NCBI GenBank assembly: GCA_017999015.1
Contig: JAGOBZ010000107.1
Coordinates: 1-9,192, forward strand
Source: Kiritimatiellia bacterium
GTDB taxonomy: Bacteria; Verrucomicrobiota; Kiritimatiellia; RFP12; UBA1067
Length of the DNA stretch: 9,192 nucleotides
Direction: 5' to 3'
A model generated the notes under the pieces. It did not search any database. It was given only the letters and a program-made list of their open reading frames with translations, and was not told the origin of the DNA. Made by a program: the position numbers and the translations under genes. Positions 1 to 7,657 of the stretch are shown here, piece by piece; within the stretch, counting starts at the first letter, position 1, and every line of letters starts with the position of its first letter.

Positions 1-1398
1 GGGTGGACGCATGCGGCGCAGCCGCCGATCCGGTTCATCTCGCACCGCGGCGAATCGATGGATGCGCCGGAAAACACGATGGCGGCCTTTCGGCTGTCGC
101 GCGAGCGCGGTGTGTTCGGCTTCGAACGCGACATCTACATGACGGCCGACAACGAGATCATCTGCCTGCATGACCTGACGCTGGACCGCACGACCGACGG
201 CAGCGGCAAGCCGGACGCCTTGACGCTGGCCGAGCTGAAGAAGCTCGATGCGGGATCATGGAAGAACGCTCGCTTCGCGGGCGAGCGCATCCCCACGTTG
301 GCGGAGGCGCTCGCGTTGGCCTGCGAGGGCCGGGAGATTTATATCGACATCAAACGCGGCATCGATATCCCGCGCCTGGTCGAGGTTGTCAAAGCGGAGC
401 CCAAGGCGACGGCGGAGCGGATCGTTTTTCTGGGCGGCGGCGAGAGCGTTCAGCAGTTGCGCAAGCTGCTGCCTGATTACCGCGCGTTGTGGGTGGTGGG
501 GGTAAAGCAGAAGGAAGACGGCACGCTGACGCCCAGCGCGGATGAAGCGGTGGCCGCCCTGAAGCGGATGGGCGCCCACGGCATCGATCTGCAGGGACAC
601 GGCGCGGCGGCGCAACGGCTGATCGACAAGGCGTATGTCCGGACGATCAAGGACGCGGGCTTCAGCTTTCACGTGTGGACGATCAACAGCGCCGCGCGCG
701 CGGCCGAGCTCGCCGGGCTGGGCGCCGAGACGGTCACCACGGACTGCGGCGGCCGGCTGGCCGCATTCCTGGCCGAACCGCCGCCGCCACTGCCGGCGCC
801 GCTGGTGCACTGGACGTTCGACGGCGGTTCGGCGGCCAACAGCGGCACCGGCGGGGCCGCTTACGACGCGGAGCTGAGCGGCGCGCCCGGGCGCGTCGCG
901 GGCGTGCGGGGCGAGGCGTTACGTCTGGACGGCATCGATGACGCCGCGCGGGTGGCTTACCGGCTGCCTGAACAGGGCACGGTGGCGCTGTGGTACAGGC
1001 CGGATGGGTTTTACAACTTTAACACCGTGATGGACAATGCGGTGAGCGCCGATTTGTGGGAAATGTGGGTTTACGAAACCGGGGTCCTGAAGTTCAGGGT
1101 GGCGAACGGCACGGGCGAGGCCGCGTGTAGTCTCAAATCACTTGGCGGTCCCGGGCGCTGGTATCATATCGCGGTGGTATGGGATTTTGTGTCGGCGCGC
1201 GCGGCGAAACTGTTTGTGGACGGCGCGGAATGCGCGTCGGGCGCGATGCCGCAATGGGTGGAACCCGGCGGTCACGTGACCTTCGGGGGCGGCCATCCGG
1301 GGAACAAGAAAGGGCGCGGCGATCTGGATGACGTTCGCCTGTACCGGGAGCCGCTCTCGGACGCGCAGGTGTGGGCGCTGTTCCGAAGCGTGAAATAG
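1..1398 (+). CDS. Secreted GDPD-LamG protein, 5'-partial
   Basis: The reading frame is open from base 1, so the true start lies left of the window; 465 residues are visible. Residues 1-6 (GWTHAA) look like the end of a signal peptide and match gene 3. Residues 10 to about 255 are a glycerophosphodiester phosphodiesterase TIM barrel: H15-R16, P23-E24-N25-T26, E42-x-D44, H57-D58, then HVWTIN and a TTD motif near the end. The family cleaves glycerophosphodiesters to glycerol phosphate and an alcohol using a divalent metal. Residues 263-463 are one LamG jelly roll (HWTFDGG, WYHIAVVWD, DDVRLY). Unlike genes 2 and 3, the expected ExK glutamate is Asp (D116-I117-K118), and three nearby cysteines are replaced (R43, R119, G145). 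Activity may therefore be altered, though the H-R, E-x-D and H ligands remain. An internal ATG at base 58 is not the start, because the catalytic HRG lies upstream of it. The fold call is firm; the substrate is unknown. Confidence 0.92.
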   Translation, partial: GWTHAAQPPIRFISHRGESMDAPENTMAAFRLSRERGVFGFERDIYMTADNEIICLHDLTLDRTTDGSGKPDALTLAELKKLDAGSWKNARFAGERIPTLAEALALACEGREIYIDIKRGIDIPRLVEVVKAEPKATAERIVFLGGGESVQQLRKLLPDYRALWVVGVKQKEDGTLTPSADEAVAALKRMGAHGIDLQGHGAAAQRLIDKAYVRTIKDAGFSFHVWTINSAARAAELAGLGAETVTTDCGGRLAAFLAEPPPPLPAPLVHWTFDGGSAANSGTGGAAYDAELSGAPGRVAGVRGEALRLDGIDDAARVAYRLPEQGTVALWYRPDGFYNFNTVMDNAVSADLWEMWVYETGVLKFRVANGTGEAACSLKSLGGPGRWYHIAVVWDFVSARAAKLFVDGAECASGAMPQWVEPGGHVTFGGGHPGNKKGRGDLDDVRLYREPLSDAQVWALFRSVK

Positions 1399-1400
1399 AA

Positions 1401-1406
1401 AAGGAG
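1401..1406 (+). promoter_or_regulatory. Ribosome binding site of gene 2
   Basis: AAGGAG lies 11 bases before ATG 1418 and 8 bases before GTG 1415. It overlaps a further in-frame GTG at 1406, which rules that codon out as the start. The site sits in the 19-base gap after the stop of gene 1, which suggests the two genes share a transcript. Confidence 0.7.
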
Positions 1407-1417
1407 TGTGCCTCGTG

Positions 1418-4120
1418 ATGAAGAGAATCTTAAGCGCAGCTTCTGTGTGCTTCTGTCTGGCGCAGATGTCGCGCGCGGAAAACATCCGTTTCATCTCGCA
1501 TCGCGGCGAGTCCTATGACGCGCCGGAAAACACAATGGCCGCGTTTCAGTTGGCGGTGGACCGTCAGACGGCGGGGTTTGAGTGCGACGTCTATCTGACG
1601 GCGGACAACGAGATCGTCTGCATGCATGACGCCACGACGACGCGGACCACGGACGGCAGCCTGACCGTCGCCGATTCCACGCTGGCGCAGCTCAAGGCTC
1701 TGGACGCCGGTTCCTGGAAGGGCGCCCAGTTCGCGGGCGAGCGCATCCCCTCCCTGTCGGAGGCGCTCGCGCTGGCGCGGGACGGCATGGAGATCTACGT
1801 CGAAATCAAGTGCGGCACGGAGATCCTGCCGCGCCTGATCCAGGTCATGGCGGCGGAACCCAAAGCCACGCCAGCGCGCGTGGTGTTCATCTGCTTCAGC
1901 AGCGCGGTCGTCAGCGCCGTGCGCCAACAGTTCCCCGCTTATCGCGCCTACTGGTTGACCAGCGTCTCCGATTCCGGGGGGGCGCCCTCTCCGAGTGCGG
2001 CCTCCACCATTGCGACGATGCAGGCCAACGGGGCCACCGGGCTGGATGCGTATGCGCATGCGCTGGTCGACGCCGCGTATGTTCAGGCGGTCAAGAGCGC
2101 GGGATACAGCTTCCATGTCTGGACCGTCAACGACATTGCCCGCGCGGCTGAGCTGTCCGCGATGGGGGTCGAGACCATCACGACCGACCGCGGCGGTTAT
2201 CTCGCGACAGCACTGAATGAACCGGCGCCCGCGCCGGTGCCGGTGGTGCACTGGACGTTTGACGGCGGCTCGGCGACCAACCTGGGCAGCGGCGGCAGCC
2301 TGTATCAGGCGGCCTTATTCGGGGAGCCTGCATTCACGAACGGCATCGACGGAACCTCCCTGGTCCTCGACGGTGTGAACGACTATGCGGCCTGCGGATA
2401 CACGTTGCCGGAACAGGGCACGATCGCGCTGTGGCACCGCCCGACCGCCTTTTTCGACTACAACTCCGTGTTCGACAATTCCGTCAATCAAGACTGGTGG
2501 GAGATGTGGATTTACAGCGACGGGCGCCTGACGTTCCGTGTGAAGAACGACAGCTCGGGGCAAATGTTTTATGACCTCGACAACCTGAGCGGCTCAAACC
2601 ACTGGTATCACATTGCGCTGACTTGGGACCGTACGGCGGCGCGAACCGTCCTGTACGTCAACGGTGCGGTCTGCGGCACCGGCGCGATCACCAGTTGGGA
2701 GACGCCCGGGGCCGAGTTCTATATCGGCGGCGGCAAGGCCGGGAACAACAAGGGCAGGGGCTGGGTCGACGATGTGCGCGTGTACGACACCGTGCTGACC
2801 GAGGCGCAGGTGCGCGACGTGCATGCGTCGGTCGCGGAGCGGACGCCGGTCGTGCATGTTCCGTTCGAAGAGTCAGCGGCGAATGTCGGGACTGGCGGTG
2901 CGCGCTATGATGCAGTCTTGCTCGGCGCGCCGGCTTGGACGAACGGCATCAACGGCAAGGGCATGGCGCTGGCGCTGGACGGGGTAGATGACGCCGTGTC
3001 CGTGCCGTACCGGCTGTCCGCCTCCGGTTCGGTCGCGTTGTGGTACTACATTCCCGGACCGTGGTACAACTACAACTCAATTTTCAACAATTCGGTGCAT
3101 GCCGATCATCACGAGTGCTGGATTGATGAATGGGGAAATCTGCAATACCGTCCTGCGGGGGGCACGTGGAAGGAAAGGGCTGCGTTCGGGCTGGGCAGCG
3201 GATCCAACCGCTGGTACCACGTCGTCGGCACGTGGGATGCGTTCACCAGCAACATGGTGTTGTACGTGAACGGTGTCGAGCGGGGCCGCGCGGTGAATAC
3301 GAATGGGACGGCGTGGCCGGTCGCCGGCACGAATTTCTTCATCGGCGGCAGTGCCGGCAACACGCCCGGGCGCGGCGCGGTGTGCGATCTTCAGATCTTC
3401 GAGACACCGCTCTCGTCCAACCGCGTGGCCGAGGTGTTCAGTGCGCTGCGTCTGCGCGACGGCGGGCTGACGGCGTATGTGCCTTTTGACGGTACGGCGC
3501 AGGATGTGATTGGCGGACATGCGGTCGCGTTGGGCGGGACGCCGGTGTACGTCAAAACGCAGGGCGGATTCTACAAAGGGCTGAGCTGCGGGACGCTGGA
3601 AACCAACATCAGCGACAATGCTTCGATCTCCAACGTGCTGGGGTCGAGCGTCGGCACGATCGCGCTGTGGTACTATGCGCGCGGGCCGTGGTACAACTAT
3701 CAATGCGTGTTTGACAACCCCGTGCATTCGGAATATTGGGAGGCTTGGATTTACAGCGACGGACGACTAGGAGCCCGGGTCAGCAACCAGACTGACGGCG
3801 GGTTTGTCGCGTATGATCTCGATAACCTGCGCGGGCCGAACCAGTGGTATCACATCGCGTTCACCTGGGATCGCGGTGTCGGGCAGACGCGGCTGTATGT
3901 CGACGGCGTCAGCCGCGCTTCCGCGACGCTCGGCACCGGATGGAAAGATCCGAACCCGACATTGAATCTGGCGGGCGGTCACGCGAATAACGTTAAGGGC
4001 AACGGCATCTGGGATGAGGTGCGCGTGTATGACCGCATCCTGTCGGACGACGAGATTGCGGCGTTGACGGTTATTCCGCCCACACCGCCGCCGCGCGGCA
4101 CGCTGCTCACGCTTTTCTGA
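1418..4120 (+). CDS. Secreted GDPD with three LamG modules
   Basis: The product is 900 residues. The start is ATG 1418, giving a clean signal peptide (MKR, a hydrophobic stretch, cleavage near SRA-EN at residue 20). Residues 23 to about 270 are a GDPD barrel with a full motif set: H28-R29, P36-E37-N38-T39, E55-C56-D57, H70-D71, E129-I130-K131, HVWTVN and a closing TTD. Three LamG jelly rolls follow at about 276-472, 478-682 and 684-883, each with a WYH(I/V)..(T)WD strand; the first and third also end in DVRVYD/EVRVYD. Such modules usually bind glycans or proteins, which suggests the enzyme is held on a polymer or surface. The end is a short proline-rich tail (IPPTPPPRG) with no membrane anchor or recognisable sorting signal. 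The gene lies 19 bases after gene 1 and is probably co-transcribed with it. GDPD function is well supported by motifs; the actual diester substrate and the LamG ligand are unknown. Confidence 0.93.
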   Translation: MKRILSAASVCFCLAQMSRAENIRFISHRGESYDAPENTMAAFQLAVDRQTAGFECDVYLTADNEIVCMHDATTTRTTDGSLTVADSTLAQLKALDAGSWKGAQFAGERIPSLSEALALARDGMEIYVEIKCGTEILPRLIQVMAAEPKATPARVVFICFSSAVVSAVRQQFPAYRAYWLTSVSDSGGAPSPSAASTIATMQANGATGLDAYAHALVDAAYVQAVKSAGYSFHVWTVNDIARAAELSAMGVETITTDRGGYLATALNEPAPAPVPVVHWTFDGGSATNLGSGGSLYQAALFGEPAFTNGIDGTSLVLDGVNDYAACGYTLPEQGTIALWHRPTAFFDYNSVFDNSVNQDWWEMWIYSDGRLTFRVKNDSSGQMFYDLDNLSGSNHWYHIALTWDRTAARTVLYVNGAVCGTGAITSWETPGAEFYIGGGKAGNNKGRGWVDDVRVYDTVLTEAQVRDVHASVAERTPVVHVPFEESAANVGTGGARYDAVLLGAPAWTNGINGKGMALALDGVDDAVSVPYRLSASGSVALWYYIPGPWYNYNSIFNNSVHADHHECWIDEWGNLQYRPAGGTWKERAAFGLGSGSNRWYHVVGTWDAFTSNMVLYVNGVERGRAVNTNGTAWPVAGTNFFIGGSAGNTPGRGAVCDLQIFETPLSSNRVAEVFSALRLRDGGLTAYVPFDGTAQDVIGGHAVALGGTPVYVKTQGGFYKGLSCGTLETNISDNASISNVLGSSVGTIALWYYARGPWYNYQCVFDNPVHSEYWEAWIYSDGRLGARVSNQTDGGFVAYDLDNLRGPNQWYHIAFTWDRGVGQTRLYVDGVSRASATLGTGWKDPNPTLNLAGGHANNVKGNGIWDEVRVYDRILSDDEIAALTVIPPTPPPRGTLLTLF
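2243..4066 (+). repeat. Three tandem LamG modules within gene 2
   Basis: Three consecutive modules of about 200 residues start at bases 2243, 2849 and 3467. Each contains a YNYN- or YNYQ-type segment followed by (F)DN or FNN and a WxxWI or CWI strand. Modules two and three share WYY...GPWYNY. Modules one and three share 17 identical bases (2507-2523 and 3746-3762, TGGATTTACAGCGACGG). The array therefore looks like internal duplication rather than separate acquisition. LamG copies in genes 1 (from about 787) and 3 (from 5050) belong to the same subfamily. Confidence 0.8.
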
Positions 4121-4148
4121 CAAGCCTGCCTCGCATGATCGAGGGGCT

Positions 4149-4183
4149 AACGTTCAACGCTCAACGTTCAACGCTCAACGCTC
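4149..4183 (+). repeat. Five tandem copies of a 7-base unit
   Basis: The unit AACGYTC is repeated five times without interruption, the variable base reading T, C, T, C, C, followed by a partial AA. It fills the gap between genes 2 and 3 and ends 6 bases before the first credible ATG (4189). An in-frame ATG at 4135 lies upstream, but the repeat is unlikely to be translated as part of the protein. Seven-base intergenic repeats of this type vary by slippage; a regulatory role is not shown. Confidence 0.85.
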
Positions 4184-4197
4184 AAGTTATGGACAAG

Positions 4198-4203
4198 AAA
4201 GGA
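4198..4203 (+). promoter_or_regulatory. Possible ribosome binding site of gene 3
   Basis: AAAGGA lies 12 bases before ATG 4216, a slightly long spacing. No comparable site precedes the alternative ATGs at 4135 or 4189, which is the main reason for choosing 4216. Confidence 0.4.
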
Positions 4204-4215
4204 CCAACACGGACA

Positions 4216-7200
4216 ATGACACGGGCAATGGCTGTTGTGATGGCAGGGCTGATGACGTGCGGGTGGACGCATGCGGCGCCGTCGAGCACACGTTTCATTT
4301 CGCACCGGGGCGAGTCGATGGTCTGCCCCGAGAATACGATGGCCGCGTTCCGCGCGGCGGTGGAGCGGGGGGCGGACGGCTTCGAATGCGACGTGTATCT
4401 GACGAAGGACAACGAGATCGTCTGTCTGCACGACAGCACGGCGAAGCGCACCGGCGGACTCGATGTGAAGCCCAGCCAAGCCACGCTCGCCGAACTGCAG
4501 GCGCTGGACGCCGGCTCGTGGAAAGGCCCGCAGTTCAAAGGCGAGCGGATGCCGACATTGGACGAGGCGCTGGCGCTGGCGCGCGACGGCTTCGAAATCT
4601 ACGTGGAGATCAAGTGCGGCACGGAGATTCTGCCGCGCTTGGCCGAAGTGATCGCCGCAGAGCCGAAAGCCACGCCGGAGCGTGTGCTCTTCATCTGCTT
4701 CAGCGCGGACGTCGTGACCGCGGTGCGCAGGCAGCTTCCCGCCTATCGCACCTACTGGCTGACGGGCACGGGCCCGAAAAAGGATGGTGCCCCAGGCCCG
4801 ACCGCGACGGCGATCATTGAACAGGCGAAAGCCTGCCGGGCCTCGGGCGTCGACGCTCAGGACTCGTCGGACATCACGCCCGAATTCGTAAAGGCCGTCC
4901 GGTCGGCCGGGCTGAGCTTTCACATCTGGACGGTCAACAACGCGCCGCGCGCGCGGGCGCTGGCGGCCATGGGCGTAGAAACGGTCACGACCGACTGTGG
5001 CGCCGCGTTGAAAAATGCGCTGTACGGCGGGCCGGCGGACGAACGCCCCGTGATCCACTGGACGTTTGACGGGGCGCCGACCAACAGCGGCACCGGCGGA
5101 CCGCGTCATGACGCGGTGCTGTCGGGAGCGCCGCTCTATGCGGCAGGCGTGCGCGGGCAGGGCCTGCGGCTGGACGGGCGCGACGACTTCGCGGGCGCGC
5201 CTTGCCAGTTGGCCGAACGGGGCACCGTCGCGCTGTGGTTCAAGCCGGACGAGTTCTACAATTTCAACACGCTGCTCGACAGCGATGCGAGCCCCGACCT
5301 GTGGGAGATGTGGATTTATAAAGACGGCCGGCTGAAATTCAGGATCGCGGGCGGAAGCGGCGAGCTGTCTTACGACCTGAAAGAGCTGGGCGGCGCAGGC
5401 GCATGGTATCACCTCGCGGCGGTGTGGGACCTTGTCGACACGGGCGAAGCGCGACTGTACGTCAACGGTGTCGAGCGGGAGGTCGCCCCTGCCAAGCGGT
5501 TGGGCAAAACCGGCGGAAGAATCAACATCGGCGGCGGCAACGCCGGGAACACGAAGGGGAAGGGCGTAGTGGATGACGTGCGCGTGTACGGCGTGCCGCT
5601 CTCGAAGGCGCGGATCCGCTCGCTGGCATCTGACCGCGACGGACAGCGACCTGCGCCTGATGTCGCTGTCGACGAACACTTCGAAGGGGAACTGCCCGGT
5701 TTTCACACCCATCTTGCGACCTATGCGGCCGACGGGTCACGCGCGCACGGCGGAAAGGGATCCTTGCGTGTGACGCCATCCAAAGAAGCCGGCGGTGCCT
5801 ATTTCAAGCTGGACGGTTTGTTGGATTTCACAAGCGACTATGAGTTTTCTGCGTGGGTTCTCGCCGGTGCCGATGGAGCGGCAAGCCTCTATGTCTCGGC
5901 GTCAGACGGGAAGGGGCGGCACACGCTCAGCAGCGCCGGCGGCGGCAAGGCGGGGCAGTGGGTCCGGCTGCGCGGCGTGATCCGTGCGGGCCAATGGCGC
6001 CCGCGCGACCGGGATATCATGCTTGCGCTCTCAACCCGAGGCGAGAGCTGGTTTGACGATGCGGAGCTTCGCAAAACAGAGTTGCCGGATCCGGCCATCG
6101 GGGTGTGGCCTCGGCTCGAGTCCCGGCTGAACGCTGCGGCGGGCTCGTGCGCGGTGTCGCTCGCGCCGGGGCAGCGCGTCGAACTGGACGCAAGGCAGGG
6201 GGCGCTCGCCCCCGCGCTTGACCGCGTGCACGTCGTCACCGTGTCGGAGACGTCCGTGCAGGTGCCGGCCAATGGTTTGCTCACCTTCGCCGTGAATGTG
6301 AAAGAGCCCCTGTATGTGACGGGCGAACTCGAGTTGGAGCCGGACGCCGATCTGCGTCCCGGACTGCGGGCCTATGTGCTGTCGGACGACACCCTTGTCG
6401 GCGCGCCGATGGTGAAGGCGGCGCCGTGGCGGAACATCGGCGGCAAGGAGACCGCCCCCGCGCCGGCGGTGACGGGGGCCAAGCCTGCGTCTACGGTGAA
6501 GCTCGCTGAGTGGCGGCTGGACCCGGGCCGGCACACGCTCACGGTGGCCGGCCCGCACATGCGTCCGGCCGGGCTCTTCCGGCGCCTGACGCTGCACGCG
6601 CTGCCGCGTCCGGTCGAGAAGCCGCTCTACACGTTTGCGCTGTTTGCTGACACGCACTTGGGAGAGGGGCGCCCGGAGTGGATGAACGTCAAAATGGACG
6701 GCCCGGCCATCGCTGAGCTAGAAGCGTCGCTGAAGCGCCTTCGCGCGGAAGGTGTTTCCTTCGCCTTTATCGCGGGCGACATGACCGACGGCGGGCGGCC
6801 TTCGCAGGTCGCGTCGCTGGCCCAAGCGATCCAACGCGCCGGTCTGCCGGTCTACGGCTGCATCGGCAACCACGAGGTCTTCACGCCCGGCTCTCGAACG
6901 AACCTGACGGCTACGCTTCCTGACCTGTTTCCCGCAGGAAAGACGCAGTATGTGCTTGATCGGCCGCCGCTGCGCTTCGTTGTGCTTGACGGCACCTGGT
7001 GGCGGGACCGCAGCGGAAACGCGCTGGAGGTGTACGACCGCTCCAATGCTGTCCGCGTAGCGGCGAAGCCCTGCGAGGTCGACTGGCTGAAAAAGGCGCT
7101 GGCTGCAGACACGCGTACGCCGACGCTGGCCCTGTGGCACTACCCCTTCTACAGCAGCCGAGGCGAGACCTCGTGCGGATACCAGCTCGGCCAGCCGATC

Positions 7201-7533
7201 ATCTGGGACGCCGAGGTGCTGGCGCTGCTCGAGGCCGCGCCGAACGTGGTTGCGACTCTGAACGGGCACATGCACTACAATACCGTGGACATCCGCCGCG
7301 GTATAGCCTGCCTCCAGAACGCGGCGTTTGCCGAATGGCCGAATCTCTACCGCGTTTTGCGCGTTTATCCCGACCGCATCGAGTGGGAGGTGCGTCAGGT
7401 TCACAACCGCGGCTTCGTGAGCGAAGGCGTCCTTCCCGAGAAGGCCTTGACCTGGATGATTTCCATTCGCGAAGGCGACCTTGCCGGCTCGGTCAGCCTG
7501 GCGCCGCAGGCCCGTGGGCAGACGGCGGATTAG
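4216..7533 (+). CDS. Secreted GDPD-LamG-metallophosphoesterase fusion
   Basis: The product is 1105 residues from ATG 4216; ATG 4189 would add nine and is also possible. A signal peptide occupies residues 1-20 (cleavage near THA-A). Residues 26 to about 270 are a GDPD barrel with a full motif set: H30-R31, P38-E39-N40-T41, E57-x-D59, H72-D73, E131-I132-K133, HIWTVN. A LamG module spans 279 to about 475. Residues 483-622 resemble a CBM4/9-type beta-sandwich (FEGELPGF... ending WFDDAEL). Residues 625-800 are a further beta-rich region without a clear family. Residues 805 to about 1060 are a calcineurin-like metallophosphoesterase carrying D812-x-H814, G854-D855-x-x-D858, G884-N885-H886-E887, H975 and G1017-H1018-M1019-H1020, so the dinuclear metal site looks intact. 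One secreted chain thus holds two unrelated phosphoester hydrolases. Sequential action on a diester and then its monoester is inference, because calcineurin-like enzymes may cleave either. The gene begins 95 bases after gene 2. Confidence 0.92.
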   Translation: MTRAMAVVMAGLMTCGWTHAAPSSTRFISHRGESMVCPENTMAAFRAAVERGADGFECDVYLTKDNEIVCLHDSTAKRTGGLDVKPSQATLAELQALDAGSWKGPQFKGERMPTLDEALALARDGFEIYVEIKCGTEILPRLAEVIAAEPKATPERVLFICFSADVVTAVRRQLPAYRTYWLTGTGPKKDGAPGPTATAIIEQAKACRASGVDAQDSSDITPEFVKAVRSAGLSFHIWTVNNAPRARALAAMGVETVTTDCGAALKNALYGGPADERPVIHWTFDGAPTNSGTGGPRHDAVLSGAPLYAAGVRGQGLRLDGRDDFAGAPCQLAERGTVALWFKPDEFYNFNTLLDSDASPDLWEMWIYKDGRLKFRIAGGSGELSYDLKELGGAGAWYHLAAVWDLVDTGEARLYVNGVEREVAPAKRLGKTGGRINIGGGNAGNTKGKGVVDDVRVYGVPLSKARIRSLASDRDGQRPAPDVAVDEHFEGELPGFHTHLATYAADGSRAHGGKGSLRVTPSKEAGGAYFKLDGLLDFTSDYEFSAWVLAGADGAASLYVSASDGKGRHTLSSAGGGKAGQWVRLRGVIRAGQWRPRDRDIMLALSTRGESWFDDAELRKTELPDPAIGVWPRLESRLNAAAGSCAVSLAPGQRVELDARQGALAPALDRVHVVTVSETSVQVPANGLLTFAVNVKEPLYVTGELELEPDADLRPGLRAYVLSDDTLVGAPMVKAAPWRNIGGKETAPAPAVTGAKPASTVKLAEWRLDPGRHTLTVAGPHMRPAGLFRRLTLHALPRPVEKPLYTFALFADTHLGEGRPEWMNVKMDGPAIAELEASLKRLRAEGVSFAFIAGDMTDGGRPSQVASLAQAIQRAGLPVYGCIGNHEVFTPGSRTNLTATLPDLFPAGKTQYVLDRPPLRFVVLDGTWWRDRSGNALEVYDRSNAVRVAAKPCEVDWLKKALAADTRTPTLALWHYPFYSSRGETSCGYQLGQPIIWDAEVLALLEAAPNVVATLNGHMHYNTVDIRRGIACLQNAAFAEWPNLYRVLRVYPDRIEWEVRQVHNRGFVSEGVLPEKALTWMISIREGDLAGSVSLAPQARGQTAD

Positions 7534-7555
7534 CCTCTGCCACGCTTGGATTTTT
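7513..7555 (+). terminator. Possible intrinsic terminator at the end of gene 3
   Basis: Bases 7513-7526 pair with 7533-7544 to give about 12 base pairs with two single-base bulges (7518 and 7523) around the loop GGATTA. A run of five T follows at 7551-7555. The hairpin includes the TAG stop of gene 3. The T run starts six bases after the stem, which weakens the call. If real, it would separate gene 4 from the upstream genes or reduce its expression. Confidence 0.42.
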
Positions 7556-7615
7556 ACGGCTTGCGGCGCGGCGCTCAAGCATGCGCTTTACGGGGGACAG
7601 GCTCGGAAACGTTGA

Positions 7616-7630
7616 CCGAATGGCATTCGG
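7616..7630. repeat. Perfect 15-base inverted repeat before gene 4
   Basis: CCGAATG and CATTCGG are perfect complements around one central G, placed 27 bases before the start codon of gene 4. It could be a site for a dimeric regulator or a small hairpin in the leader RNA (5-base-pair stem, TGGCA loop). The rest of the 124-base gap, apart from the hairpin at its left end, shows no convincing promoter. Confidence 0.5.
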
Positions 7631-7644
7631 GACAAATGGGCAAA

Positions 7645-7649
7645 AGGGG
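7645..7649 (+). promoter_or_regulatory. Ribosome binding site of gene 4
   Basis: AGGGG, within AAAAGGGG, sits 8 bases before ATG 7658. This spacing and the signal peptide that follows support the chosen start. Confidence 0.6.
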
Positions 7650-7657
7650 TTGAACTG

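Noticed and set aside
1406..1417. Upstream GTG starts for gene 2 (1406 and 1415)
   Set aside because: GTG 1406 overlaps the ribosome binding site itself. GTG 1415 has good spacing but adds only one residue before the natural MKR signal-peptide start at ATG 1418.
4129..4144. Hairpin CCTCG-CATGAT-CGAGG after gene 2 as a terminator
   Set aside because: The stem has only five base pairs and no T run follows.
4135..4215. Upstream ATG 4135 as the start of gene 3
   Set aside because: It would translate the heptamer repeat into a hydrophilic leader ahead of the signal peptide and has no ribosome binding site. ATG 4189 is harder to exclude.
4168..5712. A 514-codon open frame on the minus strand opposite gene 3
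   Set aside because: It is Arg/His/Pro-rich with no recognisable domain and mirrors the codon bias of the GDPD-LamG gene, which has clear motifs. It is a shadow typical of GC-rich DNA.
7592..7604. GGGGGACAGGCTC, resembling fragments of REP-type repeats seen in other bacterial genomes
   Set aside because: Only one short copy is present, with no partner inverted copy or transposase nearby, so it cannot be supported.
7612..7640. TTGACC as a -35 promoter element before gene 4
   Set aside because: No acceptable -10 hexamer lies at the right spacing (AATGGG at 7635-7640).
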